Shown piece after piece: positions 49,705 to 60,497 of a stretch of DNA of 64,000 nucleotides. Source of the DNA: JAOUGY01 sp963785075 (GTDB taxonomy: Bacteria > Actinomycetota > Acidimicrobiia > Spongiisociales > ZC4RG35); NCBI GenBank assembly GCA_963785075.1, contig CAWATW010000005.1:62001-126000 (forward strand), given 5' to 3'. The position numbers and the translations under genes are program-made. How positions within the stretch are numbered: the stretch's first letter is position 1; each line of letters begins with the position of its first letter. The notes under the pieces are model-generated. The model saw nothing but the letters and a program-made list of their open reading frames with translations. It did not search any database and had not been told where the DNA came from.

Positions 49705-50957
49705 AGTCTCTCCAGCATCTGGAAGAAGCGAGGCCAGGTCTTGGCGACACAGGCGGGATCGATGATCTCGATGCCCCGCACCCGCAGACCGACCAGTGCA
49801 AACGACATCGCCATCCTGTGGTCGTCGTAGGTTTCGATCGCCGCCGAGTGCAGCGGTCCGGGATCGACGACGAGGTCGTCTCCCACGATCTCGGCGCCGG
49901 CCCCCACCCGCCGCAGCTCGGTCTCCAGCGCCGAGAGCCGGTCGGTCTCCTTCAGCCTGAGGTTGCCGACGTTCCTGATGCGGCTCGTGCCGTCGGCGAA
50001 GAGACATGCCACCGCCAGTGCGAGAACCGCATCCGGGGCCGCGTTCATGTCCACGTCGATTGCCCGAAGGGCCGGCGGCCCGGAGAGCGTGATGCTGCGC
50101 TCGCGACGCTCGATCAGGCAACCCATCTGTTCGAGCACGCCGAGCAGGGCCAGATCCGCCTGCGTCGATCCTTCGGGAATTCCCTCGATGGTGACGGTGC
50201 CACCGGTGATGGCGGCAGCAACCAGCGGGTAGGCCGCTGCGGATGCGTCGGCCTCGATGGGGTAGTGCGCATTTCGGTAGCCGGTCGGGGCGACGACGAA
50301 GTGGTCCCCTCGATCCTCGACCTCGGCGCCGAAGGCCCCCATCACCTCGAGGGTCGAGATCACATACGGTCGGGAGACCAGATCTCCACCGGCCAGCCTC
50401 ACGACGACTTCCTCGCCGACCATCGGGGCCACCATCAGGACCGCCGAGACGAATTGACTCGATGCGGTGCCGTCGACGACCACTTCACCGCCGACGAGAT
50501 TCGACGGCCGGATCGTCACGGGTGGATATCCGTCGCGTGACTCGACGTCTGCGCCCATCGATCGCAGAGCCTCGGTCAAGTGTCCGATCGGTCGTTGTCG
50601 CATGCGTTCGGTGCCGTCGACGGTCACGGGTCCGTTGGCCAGGGGCGCGATCGCGGTGACGAACCGGGCGGTGGTACCCGAGGCCCGCGCATTCAACGGC
50701 GACTCGGGACCGACGAGCTGTCCGCCGGTGCCGAGCACCAGCCAGGGCTCGTCGCTGTCGTCGATCAGAACTCCCAGGCCCCTCAGACAGTCCCGCATCG
50801 CTTCGGTGTCGTCTGCTTCGAGGGGGTCTTCGAGCCGGCTCGCACCGCCTGAAGCGAGTGCGGCGACCACCAGCGCCCGGTTCGTGAAGCTCTTCGATCC
50901 CGGCGGACGGACTACTGCCTCCACGGCATGGTCGATCGGAGTCACGAGCCGGTTCAC
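49701..50957 (-). CDS. aroA: 3-phosphoshikimate 1-carboxyvinyltransferase (EPSP synthase)
   Basis: A 418-residue enzyme of aromatic amino acid synthesis that joins shikimate-3-phosphate and PEP. GSKSFTNRALVVAALASG lies at residues 20-37, LNARASGTTARFVTAI near 85, RMRQRPIGHLTEAL near 113, and LRLKETDRLSALETEL and YDDHRMAMSFAL end the set. The start is a GTG with TAGGAT seven bases upstream, which supports leaderless expression and this start codon. cmk is coupled downstream; the VanW gene is divergent. Confidence 0.94.
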   Translation of the reverse strand: MNRLVTPIDHAVEAVVRPPGSKSFTNRALVVAALASGGASRLEDPLEADDTEAMRDCLRGLGVLIDDSDEPWLVLGTGGQLVGPESPLNARASGTTARFVTAIAPLANGPVTVDGTERMRQRPIGHLTEALRSMGADVESRDGYPPVTIRPSNLVGGEVVVDGTASSQFVSAVLMVAPMVGEEVVVRLAGGDLVSRPYVISTLEVMGAFGAEVEDRGDHFVVAPTGYRNAHYPIEADASAAAYPLVAAAITGGTVTIEGIPEGSTQADLALLGVLEQMGCLIERRERSITLSGPPALRAIDVDMNAAPDAVLALAVACLFADGTSRIRNVGNLRLKETDRLSALETELRRVGAGAEIVGDDLVVDPGPLHSAAIETYDDHRMAMSFALVGLRVRGIEIIDPACVAKTWPRFFQMLERL

Positions 50958-50964
50958 GGCGGCG

Positions 50965-50970
50965 ATCCTA
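50965..50970 (-). promoter_or_regulatory. -10 hexamer of aroA (leaderless)
   Basis: TAGGAT on the minus strand, seven bases before the GTG at 50957. Confidence 0.55.
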
Positions 50971-51022
50971 GTTGTAAGTCCGACGGCCGGATCCGCCGGC
51001 TCGCATGTCTTCGTCATCGCAA

Positions 51023-51028
51023 TAGCAT
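51023..51028 (+). promoter_or_regulatory. -10 hexamer of the VanW gene (leaderless)
   Basis: TAGCAT lies seven bases before the ATG at 51036. With the aroA -10 it forms a compact divergent promoter pair. Confidence 0.55.
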
Positions 51029-51035
51029 CGACACG

Positions 51036-52688
51036 ATGCGACGGTTGCTCCTGGTCACAGGAATCTTCGTCGTGGCCGCCGCTGCGGTGATCGTCGCATG
51101 GTTTGCGATCGACGAGGCGACGACCACCGACGAGGTTGCCCCCAATGTCACCTATGACGGGATGGCTTTGCGGCGCGCTGCGCTCGACCGGGTCTCGGAG
51201 ATCGTCGACCAACGGGCCGAGGAGATCCTGAACGCTCCGGTGACGATCCGTACGCCCGGCAGCACCATCGTGACGGCTGCCGGAGAGCTGGGACTCGAAG
51301 TGGACCGGAGTGCAACCACCGGTGCGATCGCTGATGCCGGGAGGACGGGATCGTTCGGGCGACGGCTCTGGTCGTGGCTGAGAGCGCCGTGGGAGCCGCG
51401 CACGGTGGCCACCGTCTGGAGATGGGCTCCCGAACAACTCGCCACTCGTGTCGCCGGACTCGACGGCATAGTGGTCGTGCCCCTGGCCGAACCCCGAGTC
51501 GAGGTGCGGGCCGAGGCGATCGAGGTCGTCCCCGGCGTCGACGGCGTCTCCGTCGATGCCGGGCCGACCGCCGAAGTCATCGCAGACAGGTTCGAACCCG
51601 GCGAGCCGTTGGAGATCGATGCGGTGCTCCTCACCTCCCGGCCCGAGAGCTCGGACGAGACGGCTCAGGCCCTTGCCGATCGGCTCGAGGAGATCACGGG
51701 CGGGGGGCTGACCGTGCGGGTCCTGGGTGCCGTGGGTCGGCTCTCGGAGGCCACCGTGCGAGACGCGATGGAGGTCGGCGGGTCGCTCACCGACCCACAG
51801 ATCTCGTTCAGGACCGACGTGCTCCAGGAGGCCCTCTTCGAACTGTTCTCGACGTTGAGCCGTCCCGGATCCGATCCGGTGTTCGACGTCGTCGACGGGG
51901 TTCCCGAGCTGGTGGAGCCGGGAACGGCCCCGCAAGGATGCTGTGCTCCGGACGCCGGTCAGGTGATCATCGACGCCCTGATGAGCGAGCGCGACGGGCC
52001 GGTCGATCTGCCTGCGGCGGCGGTCGGCGATCCGACGTTGGAGGCCTGGGCGAAGGGCGAAGGTGTGGTCGAAGTGGTCGGCGAATTCACCACGCAACAC
52101 GACTGTTGCGAGGCGCGTGTGACCAACATCCACCGTATCGCAGACCTGATTCGCGGCCAGTACCTCCTCCCTGGAGAGTCGTTCTCGGTCAACGGATTCG
52201 TCGGGGAGCGCACGGTCGACAAGGGGTTCGTGGGAGCCGGTGTGATCGAGCAGGGACGGTTCACCCAAGACGTGGGCGGAGGGATCTCACAGTTCGCCAC
52301 GACCTTCTTCAACGCGGCATTCTTCTCCGGGCTCGACATCGACGAATACCAGAGCCACTCGATCTACATCAGCCGGTACCCGTATGGGCGGGAGGCAACG
52401 TTGTCGTTTCCGAAGCCCGATCTCGTGGTCACGAATGCGACGGAGTTCCCGGTGCTCATCTGGCCCACGTACTCCGATACGACCATCACCGTGACCATCT
52501 ATTCGACCGAGCATCTCGTGGTCGAGGAGACCGGCCAGGAGGAAGGTCCCGCTCGCCGGTGCACCCAGGTCGAGACGTTCCGGTCCCGTACCTATCCGGA
52601 CGGTTCCGTGGTCGAGGACTCCTTCATCGCGTTGTACCGGCCCGCAGAGGGTCTCGACTGCAACGGGAACCCGACGCCGGAACCTTGA
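51036..52688 (+). CDS. VanW family protein
   Basis: A 550-residue membrane-anchored protein. One N-terminal helix (about residues 3-24) is followed by a large extracytoplasmic region with peptidoglycan-binding-4 (YoaR-like) sequence and a C-terminal VanW domain: NIHRIADLIRGQYLLPGESF, then SVNGFVGERTVDKGF, QDVGGGISQFATTFFNAAFF and SHSIYISRYPYGREAT. Two Cys doublets (GCCAPDAG near 305 and HDCCEARVT near 355) are unusual and may form disulfides. VanW is linked to vancomycin-resistance clusters but its own activity is unknown; here it is a stand-alone cell-envelope gene. Confidence 0.88.
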   Translation: MRRLLLVTGIFVVAAAAVIVAWFAIDEATTTDEVAPNVTYDGMALRRAALDRVSEIVDQRAEEILNAPVTIRTPGSTIVTAAGELGLEVDRSATTGAIADAGRTGSFGRRLWSWLRAPWEPRTVATVWRWAPEQLATRVAGLDGIVVVPLAEPRVEVRAEAIEVVPGVDGVSVDAGPTAEVIADRFEPGEPLEIDAVLLTSRPESSDETAQALADRLEEITGGGLTVRVLGAVGRLSEATVRDAMEVGGSLTDPQISFRTDVLQEALFELFSTLSRPGSDPVFDVVDGVPELVEPGTAPQGCCAPDAGQVIIDALMSERDGPVDLPAAAVGDPTLEAWAKGEGVVEVVGEFTTQHDCCEARVTNIHRIADLIRGQYLLPGESFSVNGFVGERTVDKGFVGAGVIEQGRFTQDVGGGISQFATTFFNAAFFSGLDIDEYQSHSIYISRYPYGREATLSFPKPDLVVTNATEFPVLIWPTYSDTTITVTIYSTEHLVVEETGQEEGPARRCTQVETFRSRTYPDGSVVEDSFIALYRPAEGLDCNGNPTPEP

Positions 52689-52701
52689 CCGGTGAGCGGC
52701 A

Positions 52702-53421
52702 TCATGTGGCGGCGGCGTACAGCGAGGCGAGCTCGGTGGGTTCGAGCAGACGCCAGTCTCCCGGCTTCACGGTGCGATCCTTGATCGGCCCGATCGCCGT
52801 GCGCACGAGACGACGCACATCGTGGTCGAGGGCCTCACACATGCGGCGTATCTCACGATTCCGACCTTCCACCAACACCATTTCGACGAGCGTCGAGTTT
52901 CGATGCGTGTCGATCACACGGGCTGAGACGGCCCGTGCGGGCCCATCGTCGAGTTCGACGCCCGCAACCAGGGATCTGGTGAAGCCATGGCCCACGTGGC
53001 CGTAGACGACCACGCTGTAGGTCTTGGTGATCCCGTGGGAGGGGTGGGTGACGATGTTCGTGAGGTCGCCGTCGTTGGTCACGAGGATCAGGCCTTCGCT
53101 CTCCGCGTCGAGGCGGCCGACGGGCCACACCCGCGGAGTCGACGGCACCAGATCGACCACGGTCCGCCGTCCTTGGGGATCGGACGCCGTCGAGATCACA
53201 CCGATCGGCTTGTTGAGCAGATAGGTCACACGGTCGGGAGCGACGGGGATCTGCTTGCCGTCGACTTCGATCTTCGCTGTCTCAGGATCGACCCGCTGTC
53301 CGAGTGTCACCGCGTCACCATCGACCGTGACACGGCCCTGTTTGATGAGGTCCTCCGCAGCCCGGCGGGACATGAGTCCTGCTGCCGAGATGGCCTTGTG
53401 GACCTTGACGGGGTCGCTCAT
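52702..53421 (-). CDS. rluB: 23S rRNA pseudouridine synthase (RsuA/RluB family)
   Basis: A 239-residue pseudouridine synthase. An N-terminal S4 RNA-binding domain (KVHKAISAAGLMSRRAAEDL, residues 5-24) precedes the catalytic domain with GRLDAESEGLILVTNDGDL (catalytic Asp) near residue 100 and EGRNREIRRMCEALDHDV near 185. RluB-type modification of helix 90 of 23S rRNA is likely. It overlaps scpB by four bases, following the conserved scpA-scpB-rluB order. Confidence 0.94.
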   Translation of the reverse strand: MSDPVKVHKAISAAGLMSRRAAEDLIKQGRVTVDGDAVTLGQRVDPETAKIEVDGKQIPVAPDRVTYLLNKPIGVISTASDPQGRRTVVDLVPSTPRVWPVGRLDAESEGLILVTNDGDLTNIVTHPSHGITKTYSVVVYGHVGHGFTRSLVAGVELDDGPARAVSARVIDTHRNSTLVEMVLVEGRNREIRRMCEALDHDVRRLVRTAIGPIKDRTVKPGDWRLLEPTELASLYAAAT

Positions 53422-53993
53422 GCCTCTGGGCGGTCGGGACGGAACGTGTCCTCGAGGGCCTCCACCACCGAAGTCGGTGGCACGTGGTCGGCGAGAGGTG
53501 GCAGCTCATCGAGGGAGACGAGGCCGAGTTTCTCGAGGAACAGATCGGTGGTGCGATACACGGCCGGGTGTCCCGGCGTGTCGAGGCGTGCGGCTTCCTC
53601 GATGAGACCCATACGTTCCAGTGACCTGACCGCGGAGTCGGAGTCGACGCCTCGTATCTCTCCGATCTGCCCTCGCGAAACGGGTTGCCGGTAGGCGACC
53701 ACCGAGAGCACCTCGAGGGCGGCACCCGAGAGTTTGCGAGCCGTCGCCGATGTGGAGAACCGTTCGAGGTATGGATACGCGTCGGGATGCGAGTACAGGC
53801 GCCAGCCCTGGGCAACCCTCCGTACCACCAGCCCACTCCCCCGCGCTTCGAGCGATCGCGACAGCTCTTCGAGCATCCCCTCGACCGCCTCCGCCGGAAT
53901 CTCGAGAACCTCCGACAGCTCCTGGGTCGGGATGGGGGACTCGGTGACGAACAGGATGGCTTCGAGTGCAGCTTCGGGGGTCACGACGCCCAC
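53418..53993 (-). CDS. scpB: Segregation and condensation protein B
   Basis: A 191-residue winged-helix protein, the ScpB (kite) subunit of the SMC-ScpAB condensin. ALEAILFVTESPIPTQELSE starts the first winged helix, and LEVLSVVAYRQPVSRGQIGE then IRGVDSDSAVRSLERMGLI form the second. Length is typical. It overlaps scpA by 13 bases and rluB by four. Confidence 0.94.
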   Translation of the reverse strand: MGVVTPEAALEAILFVTESPIPTQELSEVLEIPAEAVEGMLEELSRSLEARGSGLVVRRVAQGWRLYSHPDAYPYLERFSTSATARKLSGAALEVLSVVAYRQPVSRGQIGEIRGVDSDSAVRSLERMGLIEEAARLDTPGHPAVYRTTDLFLEKLGLVSLDELPPLADHVPPTSVVEALEDTFRPDRPEA

Positions 53994-54745
53994 TCGGATC
54001 GGCCGATGGCATTGCTGCCCTCGGCGCGGTGCCGGACCTCGATCGCGGACAGCCAGTCATCTTGGGCCAACTCGACCATACCCCACCGTGCCAGCTCCAG
54101 GAGCGCCAGAAAATAGGCGGCCACCTCTACCTTCCGGGTGCAGTGCGATACGAGATCCTCGAACGTCGTGTCCACTGCCTCGTTCACCCGGACACGCAGT
54201 TCGTCGATCGCCGACTGCACCGATGGAAGCTCCAGATCGAGATGGTCGAGATCCGGCTCGGCATCGTGTCCGGCAAAGACCCGATTCGCGATCTGGGCCA
54301 ACTCGTCGGCGTCGACCGGGATCACGATTTCGGCGATTGGGGGCGGGATCTTCTGATCGAGCCCTGAGACTCGTGGAACAAGTCGATTGGAGGCTTGCAT
54401 CCGAGCCGACAGCACCGCAGCCACGTCCTTGAACGTGACGCACATGAGGAGGCGGCTCAGGAGCCGATCGCGCTCCTCCATCAGCGCGAGTTCTTCGTCG
54501 AGATCCACCTCGCCGTCGCTGGGCAACAGATGCCGCACCTTGAGTTGGATGAGGGTGGCTGCGATGAGAAGGAACTCGCTGGTGACGTCGAGGTCGAGCT
54601 GGCGCATGTCGTCGAGGTAGGTGAGGTACTCCGTGACGAGATCACCCAGGCTGACCGCGGTCACGTCGACCTGCTGTCGAGTGATCAGCTGAAGAAGGAG
54701 GTCGAGAGGGCCCTCGAACACTGCTGTTTTGACGTGGTAGCTCAT
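53981..54745 (-). CDS. scpA: Segregation and condensation protein A
   Basis: A 254-residue kleisin that links the SMC heads with ScpB in chromosome segregation. The N-terminal helical domain starts VKTAVFEGPLDLLLQLI, then VDVTAVSLGDLVTEYLTYLD and FLLIAATLIQLKVRHLLP. The middle is acidic, and the C-terminal winged helix ends near residue 250. smc is not in the window. The ATG overlaps the upstream HD-domain gene. Confidence 0.94.
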   Translation of the reverse strand: MSYHVKTAVFEGPLDLLLQLITRQQVDVTAVSLGDLVTEYLTYLDDMRQLDLDVTSEFLLIAATLIQLKVRHLLPSDGEVDLDEELALMEERDRLLSRLLMCVTFKDVAAVLSARMQASNRLVPRVSGLDQKIPPPIAEIVIPVDADELAQIANRVFAGHDAEPDLDHLDLELPSVQSAIDELRVRVNEAVDTTFEDLVSHCTRKVEVAAYFLALLELARWGMVELAQDDWLSAIEVRHRAEGSNAIGRSEWAS

Positions 54746-55281
54746 GATGTTCCGTCGCGAGAGCCGTCAGGGTATCCGCTCTTGGGGCGGGTGTTCGGTA
54801 GCCGGGCGCGATCGGCGTCCATCAGCACCTGCCAGTCACCCTCCGGGATACTCGCCGGCCGTTCCCCGTGATGAGCGCGTACGAAGTCGATCACGAAGGC
54901 CTCGGCGCCGAGCCTCTCGAGTTCTTCGGCTCCCAGCGCCCCGTGGCGGGCGTACAGGGCGAATCGACCGCGGAGCGGAAGGTGCAACCTGGCGGCGACC
55001 GACGCAAAGACCCGGCCGATCGTCCCGAGCCCGGCGTGTCGCTTGCCGACATCGTGGAGAATGGCCGCTCTGATGAGATCGCGGCGATCCGGGTGCAGCG
55101 TGGCGACATCGAGGCCACATTCCAGCCCGTGGCGCTGATCGGCGTCGGCCTGGGTGGTGAAGATGGCGACCTCCCGATCTCGCAGCCACGTACCCAGCAG
55201 ATCACGCTCCGCCGGCGACAGCGGTCGAGCCGTGAGCACATCGAAGAACCGCGCCGCCAGGTGGGACCAGTTGCCTGGCAT
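54742..55281 (-). CDS. HD-domain phosphohydrolase-like protein
   Basis: A 179-residue protein with an HD metal-binding core: LIRAAILHDVGKRHAGLG provides the HD pair near residue 83, with further metal ligands in HGALGAEE and VRAHHGERP. HD proteins hydrolyse nucleotides or phosphoesters; the substrate is unknown. The start at the ATG 55281 is followed by GNWSHLAARFFDVL, a plausible N-terminus. It is coupled to scpA by a four-base overlap. Confidence 0.8.
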   Translation of the reverse strand: MPGNWSHLAARFFDVLTARPLSPAERDLLGTWLRDREVAIFTTQADADQRHGLECGLDVATLHPDRRDLIRAAILHDVGKRHAGLGTIGRVFASVAARLHLPLRGRFALYARHGALGAEELERLGAEAFVIDFVRAHHGERPASIPEGDWQVLMDADRARLPNTRPKSGYPDGSRDGTS

Positions 55282-55285
55282 CGGG

Positions 55286-55630
55286 TCAGCGGCGAACCTT
55301 GCAGTCGACGCAGTAGATCGATGCCGGGCGAGCCTCGAGCCGATCCGCAGGGATATCCGAGCCACATGATGCACAGACGCCGTACGTCCCGTGCTCGATG
55401 CGCTCGAGTGCGCTGTCGATCTCTTCTATCTGCCCGGCGAGCGACTCGGCAAGACCGAGGCGCTCGGTCCGCTCGGCCGTCGCAGCTCCGGCATCGGCGA
55501 ATCCATCGCCGTAGTCGACGTCGCTGCGGAGATCACCGCTTTCGGTAGCGCCGAGCTCGTCGAGCTGGTGAACCAGCTTCGTGCGTTCCTCGTTGAGGGC
55601 TTCGCGTGCATGTGCGGTATCGATCGGCAT
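55286..55630 (-). CDS. DksA/TraR-type zinc-finger protein
   Basis: A 114-residue protein. An N-terminal coiled-coil-like helix region (about residues 5-75) is followed by the C4 zinc finger CASCGSDIPADRLEARP ... CVDCK of the DksA/TraR family. In proteobacteria DksA tunes RNA polymerase with ppGpp; actinobacterial relatives are less understood. The gap to the HD gene is four bases and xerD lies 15 bases upstream. Confidence 0.9.
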   Translation of the reverse strand: MPIDTAHAREALNEERTKLVHQLDELGATESGDLRSDVDYGDGFADAGAATAERTERLGLAESLAGQIEEIDSALERIEHGTYGVCASCGSDIPADRLEARPASIYCVDCKVRR

Positions 55631-55645
55631 CTTTCCTCGCCAGCT

Positions 55646-56524
55646 TCATCGGCTCCGCGGGTGCGCCTGGACGAACACCTCCATGAGATGCCGTGGGCTG
55701 ACCCGCGTGTAGACCTGGGTAGTGGTGACATTAGCGTGACCGAGCATTTCTTGAACCGATCGGAGATCGGCGCCCCCCTCGATCATGTGGGTAGCGGCCG
55801 AATGCCGAAGTACATGGGGTGAGATTCGATCGGGATCGATGCCGGTTCTGGTCGCCGCCTTCTTGACGATCAGGAACGCGCCCTGGCGGCTCAACCGCCC
55901 CCCACGAAGATTGATGAAGACGGCGTCGTGTGGACCACGCGCCAACTCCATGCGGTCCGGCAGCCACCGTTCCACCGCGACAACGGCCTTGGATCCGAGC
56001 GGCACGAGACGCTCCTTCGACCCCTTGCCGGTGAGCTGAACGATCCGATCCACGAGATCGACGTGGGCGAGGTCCACATCGATCGCCTCCGACACCCGGG
56101 CCCCAGTGGCGTAGAGCATCTCCAGGAGCGCAGAGTCACGACGGCCTGCAACGGTCCCGGCATCGGGACTCTCCACGAGGGCGATGGCCTCTTCGACGGA
56201 GAGCGCCTTGGGCAGGGCGTCGGGAATCCGGGAGAGGTCCACGAGCGTGGTGGGGTCGTCGACGCGGTCGCCCTCGGCGACCTGGTACCGGTGCAGACCT
56301 CTCACCACCGCCATCTTCCGGTTCACGGATGACGGTGCGAGCCCGCGCTCGCGGAGATGAGAGACGAACGCCGACACGATTTCGGCATCCGGCGTTTCGG
56401 GACCGACGAATTCGAGGTACTGGTCGAGATCCCGCCGATAGGCCGCCAGGGTGTTCCGGCTGAGGCCGCGCTCCACCCTCAGCGTGAGCAAGTAGTCGGC
56501 GGCGGATCGGGCCAGCGGAGTCAT
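55646..56524 (-). CDS. xerD: Site-specific tyrosine recombinase XerD
   Basis: A 292-residue recombinase for chromosome dimer resolution at dif. The SAM-like N-terminal domain starts LLTLRVERGLSRNTLAAYRR. The catalytic set is complete: Arg in YATGARVSEAIDVDL, Lys in LTGKGSKERLVPLG, HxxR in HVLRHSAATHMIEGG, His in LGHANVTTTQVYTRV and the Tyr in that same segment. Position between the scp genes and the NUDIX-pyrG pair is typical for actinobacteria. Confidence 0.94.
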   Translation of the reverse strand: MTPLARSAADYLLTLRVERGLSRNTLAAYRRDLDQYLEFVGPETPDAEIVSAFVSHLRERGLAPSSVNRKMAVVRGLHRYQVAEGDRVDDPTTLVDLSRIPDALPKALSVEEAIALVESPDAGTVAGRRDSALLEMLYATGARVSEAIDVDLAHVDLVDRIVQLTGKGSKERLVPLGSKAVVAVERWLPDRMELARGPHDAVFINLRGGRLSRQGAFLIVKKAATRTGIDPDRISPHVLRHSAATHMIEGGADLRSVQEMLGHANVTTTQVYTRVSPRHLMEVFVQAHPRSR

Positions 56525-56550
56525 GCCGTCAGGATCGCAGATCCGGCCGT

Positions 56551-57083
56551 TCAGGCTTGTGAGTGCCGGATCCAGCCGAGCACCGCAAGCTGGGTCTTGG
56601 CGTCGGGGATTTCACCTCGGTCGACCATTGCCACGAGCTCTGTGAGCGGGATCGACACGATTTCTGCGAAGCGCTCCTCGATCCCGTCCGGCGCCCGGGT
56701 GGCCTCTCCAACGCCTTCCGCCACGAAGAGGTGGATCCGCTCATCGGTGTATCCGGGTGAGGGCAGGAATGAACCGAGGGGGATCAGCCGGCTTGGAGCC
56801 AGCCCCATCTCTTCGATCATCTCGCGTTCGGCGGCCTTCGCCGGCTCACCATCGTCGGGGTCGATCTTCCCTGCCGGTATCTCGAAGATCTCCGATCCGA
56901 CCGCAACCCGGTATTGGCGCAGCAACAGGCCGTTGCCGTCGACGATCGGCAGGACGGCAACGCCACCGGGATGTCTCACAACGTCTCGGTGCGCGGTCTC
57001 ACCGTCAGGAGCCTTGACCACGACGTCGCACAGCTCCACGATGCGGCCGGTGCCGAGGACGGTGGATCCGAGGATCTCGAAGC

Positions 57084-57087
<4 letters not shown>
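56551..57087 (-). CDS. NUDIX hydrolase, ADP-ribose pyrophosphatase type
   Basis: A 178-residue NUDIX hydrolase. The beta-strand prelude RHPGGVAVLPIVDGNGLLL and RQYRVAVGSEIFEIPAGKID are followed by the Nudix box (GKIDPDDGEPAKAAERE then MIEEMGL), which has one extra residue after the first Gly as often seen in ADP-ribose pyrophosphatases. LPSPGYTDERIHLFVA confirms this subgroup. It starts with GTG, overlapping pyrG by four bases, as in many actinobacteria. Confidence 0.92.
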
Positions 57088-58814
<1,727 letters not shown>

Positions 58815-58822
58815 GGGAGGCC

Positions 58823-58828
58823 ACGCTA
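58823..58828 (-). promoter_or_regulatory. -10 hexamer of pyrG
   Basis: TAGCGT on the minus strand, eight bases upstream of the GTG at 58814; it supports that start over ATG 58775. Confidence 0.4.
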
Positions 58829-58892
58829 GCACCTCTGACCCCCGGATCGTTGTTCCAGATCCTGGTCGAGGCGGAGCGTCGGGGCCGCCGGT

Positions 58893-60497
58893 TCAGTTGA
58901 TGTGCTTTCCGCCTTCCCACAGCTTGTCTCTGAGAACGAACTTCTGGATCTTGCCTGTCGACGTCTTTGGAAGTGCATCCACGAACTCGACTTCGTCAGG
59001 CGCCTTGAAACGGGCGATGGAGCTGCGAACGTGTTCGATGATGTCGTCGGCCGTCGCAGTGGCACCTGGCTTGAGAGTCACGAATGCCTTGGGGCGCTCC
59101 CCCCACTTCTCGTGGGGCATCGACACGACGGCACACTCCAACACGGCCGGATGGCTCACGATCGTCTGCTCGACCTCGATCGTCGAGATGTTCTCGCCTC
59201 CCGAGATGATGATGTCCTTGGCGCGATCTCGAAGCTCGATGTACCCGTCGGGATGCCAGACACCGAGATCTCCGGAGTGGAACCAGCCTCCCTCGAACGC
59301 CTTCACGGTGGCTGCCTCATCTGCGTAGTAGCCCGCCATCACATTGTTGCCACGCATGACCACCTCGCCCATCGTCGCTCCATCTCTGGGAACGTCGTTC
59401 ATCTCGTCGTCCACGACCCGAATGGGGTCTGCGCCGATGTAGGCGACACCCTGCCTCGCCTGGAGTCTCACCCGCACATCCTCGGGCTCACCGGCCCAGC
59501 CGGTCTGAGGCTGGCAGACCGTATAAGGGCCGTACGTCTCGGTGAGGCCGTACACATGGACGATCTCGGCACCGAGAGCGTTCATCTGGGCGATGATCGT
59601 GGGGGAAGGTGGCGCACCCGCAGTGGTGGCGACGAACGGGCGTTCGAACGGCGCCGCATCCGGATCGTTGACCATCGAGATCATCACGGTCGGCGCCGCG
59701 TTCAGATGTGTGACACCTTCATCGGCGATGAGTCTCCAGATCTCGCCGGGATCGACAGCCCGCAGACACACACTGGTGCCTCCGATCGCCGGAAGCGCCC
59801 AGGTCGTGCACCATCCATTGCAGTGGAACATCGGCAGCGTCCAGAGGTAGACCGAGTCCGGCGAGTGCTTGCTGTGGAGCAGCTCGGCCAGTGCATTGAG
59901 GTGTGCGCCGCGGTGCGTGTACATGACGCCCTTGGGACGCCCGGTGGTGCCCGACGTGTAGTTGATCGAGATGGCGCGCTCTTCGTCGTCGACGCGAAAC
60001 GGAAGGGGTTCATCCGACCCACGGCCGATGAGCTCGTGGTACCCGAAGTGACCTTCGACGGGGTCGGCCTCAGAGTGTGGATCGTGGAGCGTGACCACCT
60101 CCCGGAGATCCGGGCAGTTCTGGACATGACCGGCCACCGTGGGGTACAGGCCCGTGTCGACCACGAGGATCGACGCACCCGAATGCTGAAGGATGTATTC
60201 GATCTCCGGACCCGAGAGCCTGGTGTTGATGGCGACCAGAACGCCGCGGGCCAACGGCACACCGAAATGGGCGATCAGCATCTCGGGGAGGTTGGGCATC
60301 AGATATGCCACACGATCGCCGGGCTCGATTCCCGACGCCTGCAGCGCCCGCGCCAGCCGAACCGCGGCTGCCTTCAGCTCGAGGTAGTTGATCGACCGAT
60401 CTCGATATCGGATCGCCGTCTTGTCAGGGAAGACGTCCGCCGATCGTTCGAGGAAGAGCAGCGGCGTGAGCTCGGTGATGGAAACTCGATCTCTCAT
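58893..60497 (-). CDS. Long-/medium-chain fatty-acyl-CoA ligase
   Basis: A 534-residue AMP-forming ligase that activates a carboxylic acid to its CoA thioester. The P-loop is INYTSGTTGRPKGVMYTHRG near residue 175. VYGLTETYGPYTVCQPQTGW and FHSGDLGVWHPDGYIELRDR then KDIIISGGENISTIEVE are ANL-superfamily core motifs, and the C-terminal Lys is in LPKTSTGKIQKF. It is coupled to an enoyl-CoA hydratase by a four-base overlap, suggesting acyl-CoA beta-oxidation or side-chain degradation. Confidence 0.93.
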   Translation of the reverse strand: MRDRVSITELTPLLFLERSADVFPDKTAIRYRDRSINYLELKAAAVRLARALQASGIEPGDRVAYLMPNLPEMLIAHFGVPLARGVLVAINTRLSGPEIEYILQHSGASILVVDTGLYPTVAGHVQNCPDLREVVTLHDPHSEADPVEGHFGYHELIGRGSDEPLPFRVDDEERAISINYTSGTTGRPKGVMYTHRGAHLNALAELLHSKHSPDSVYLWTLPMFHCNGWCTTWALPAIGGTSVCLRAVDPGEIWRLIADEGVTHLNAAPTVMISMVNDPDAAPFERPFVATTAGAPPSPTIIAQMNALGAEIVHVYGLTETYGPYTVCQPQTGWAGEPEDVRVRLQARQGVAYIGADPIRVVDDEMNDVPRDGATMGEVVMRGNNVMAGYYADEAATVKAFEGGWFHSGDLGVWHPDGYIELRDRAKDIIISGGENISTIEVEQTIVSHPAVLECAVVSMPHEKWGERPKAFVTLKPGATATADDIIEHVRSSIARFKAPDEVEFVDALPKTSTGKIQKFVLRDKLWEGGKHIN

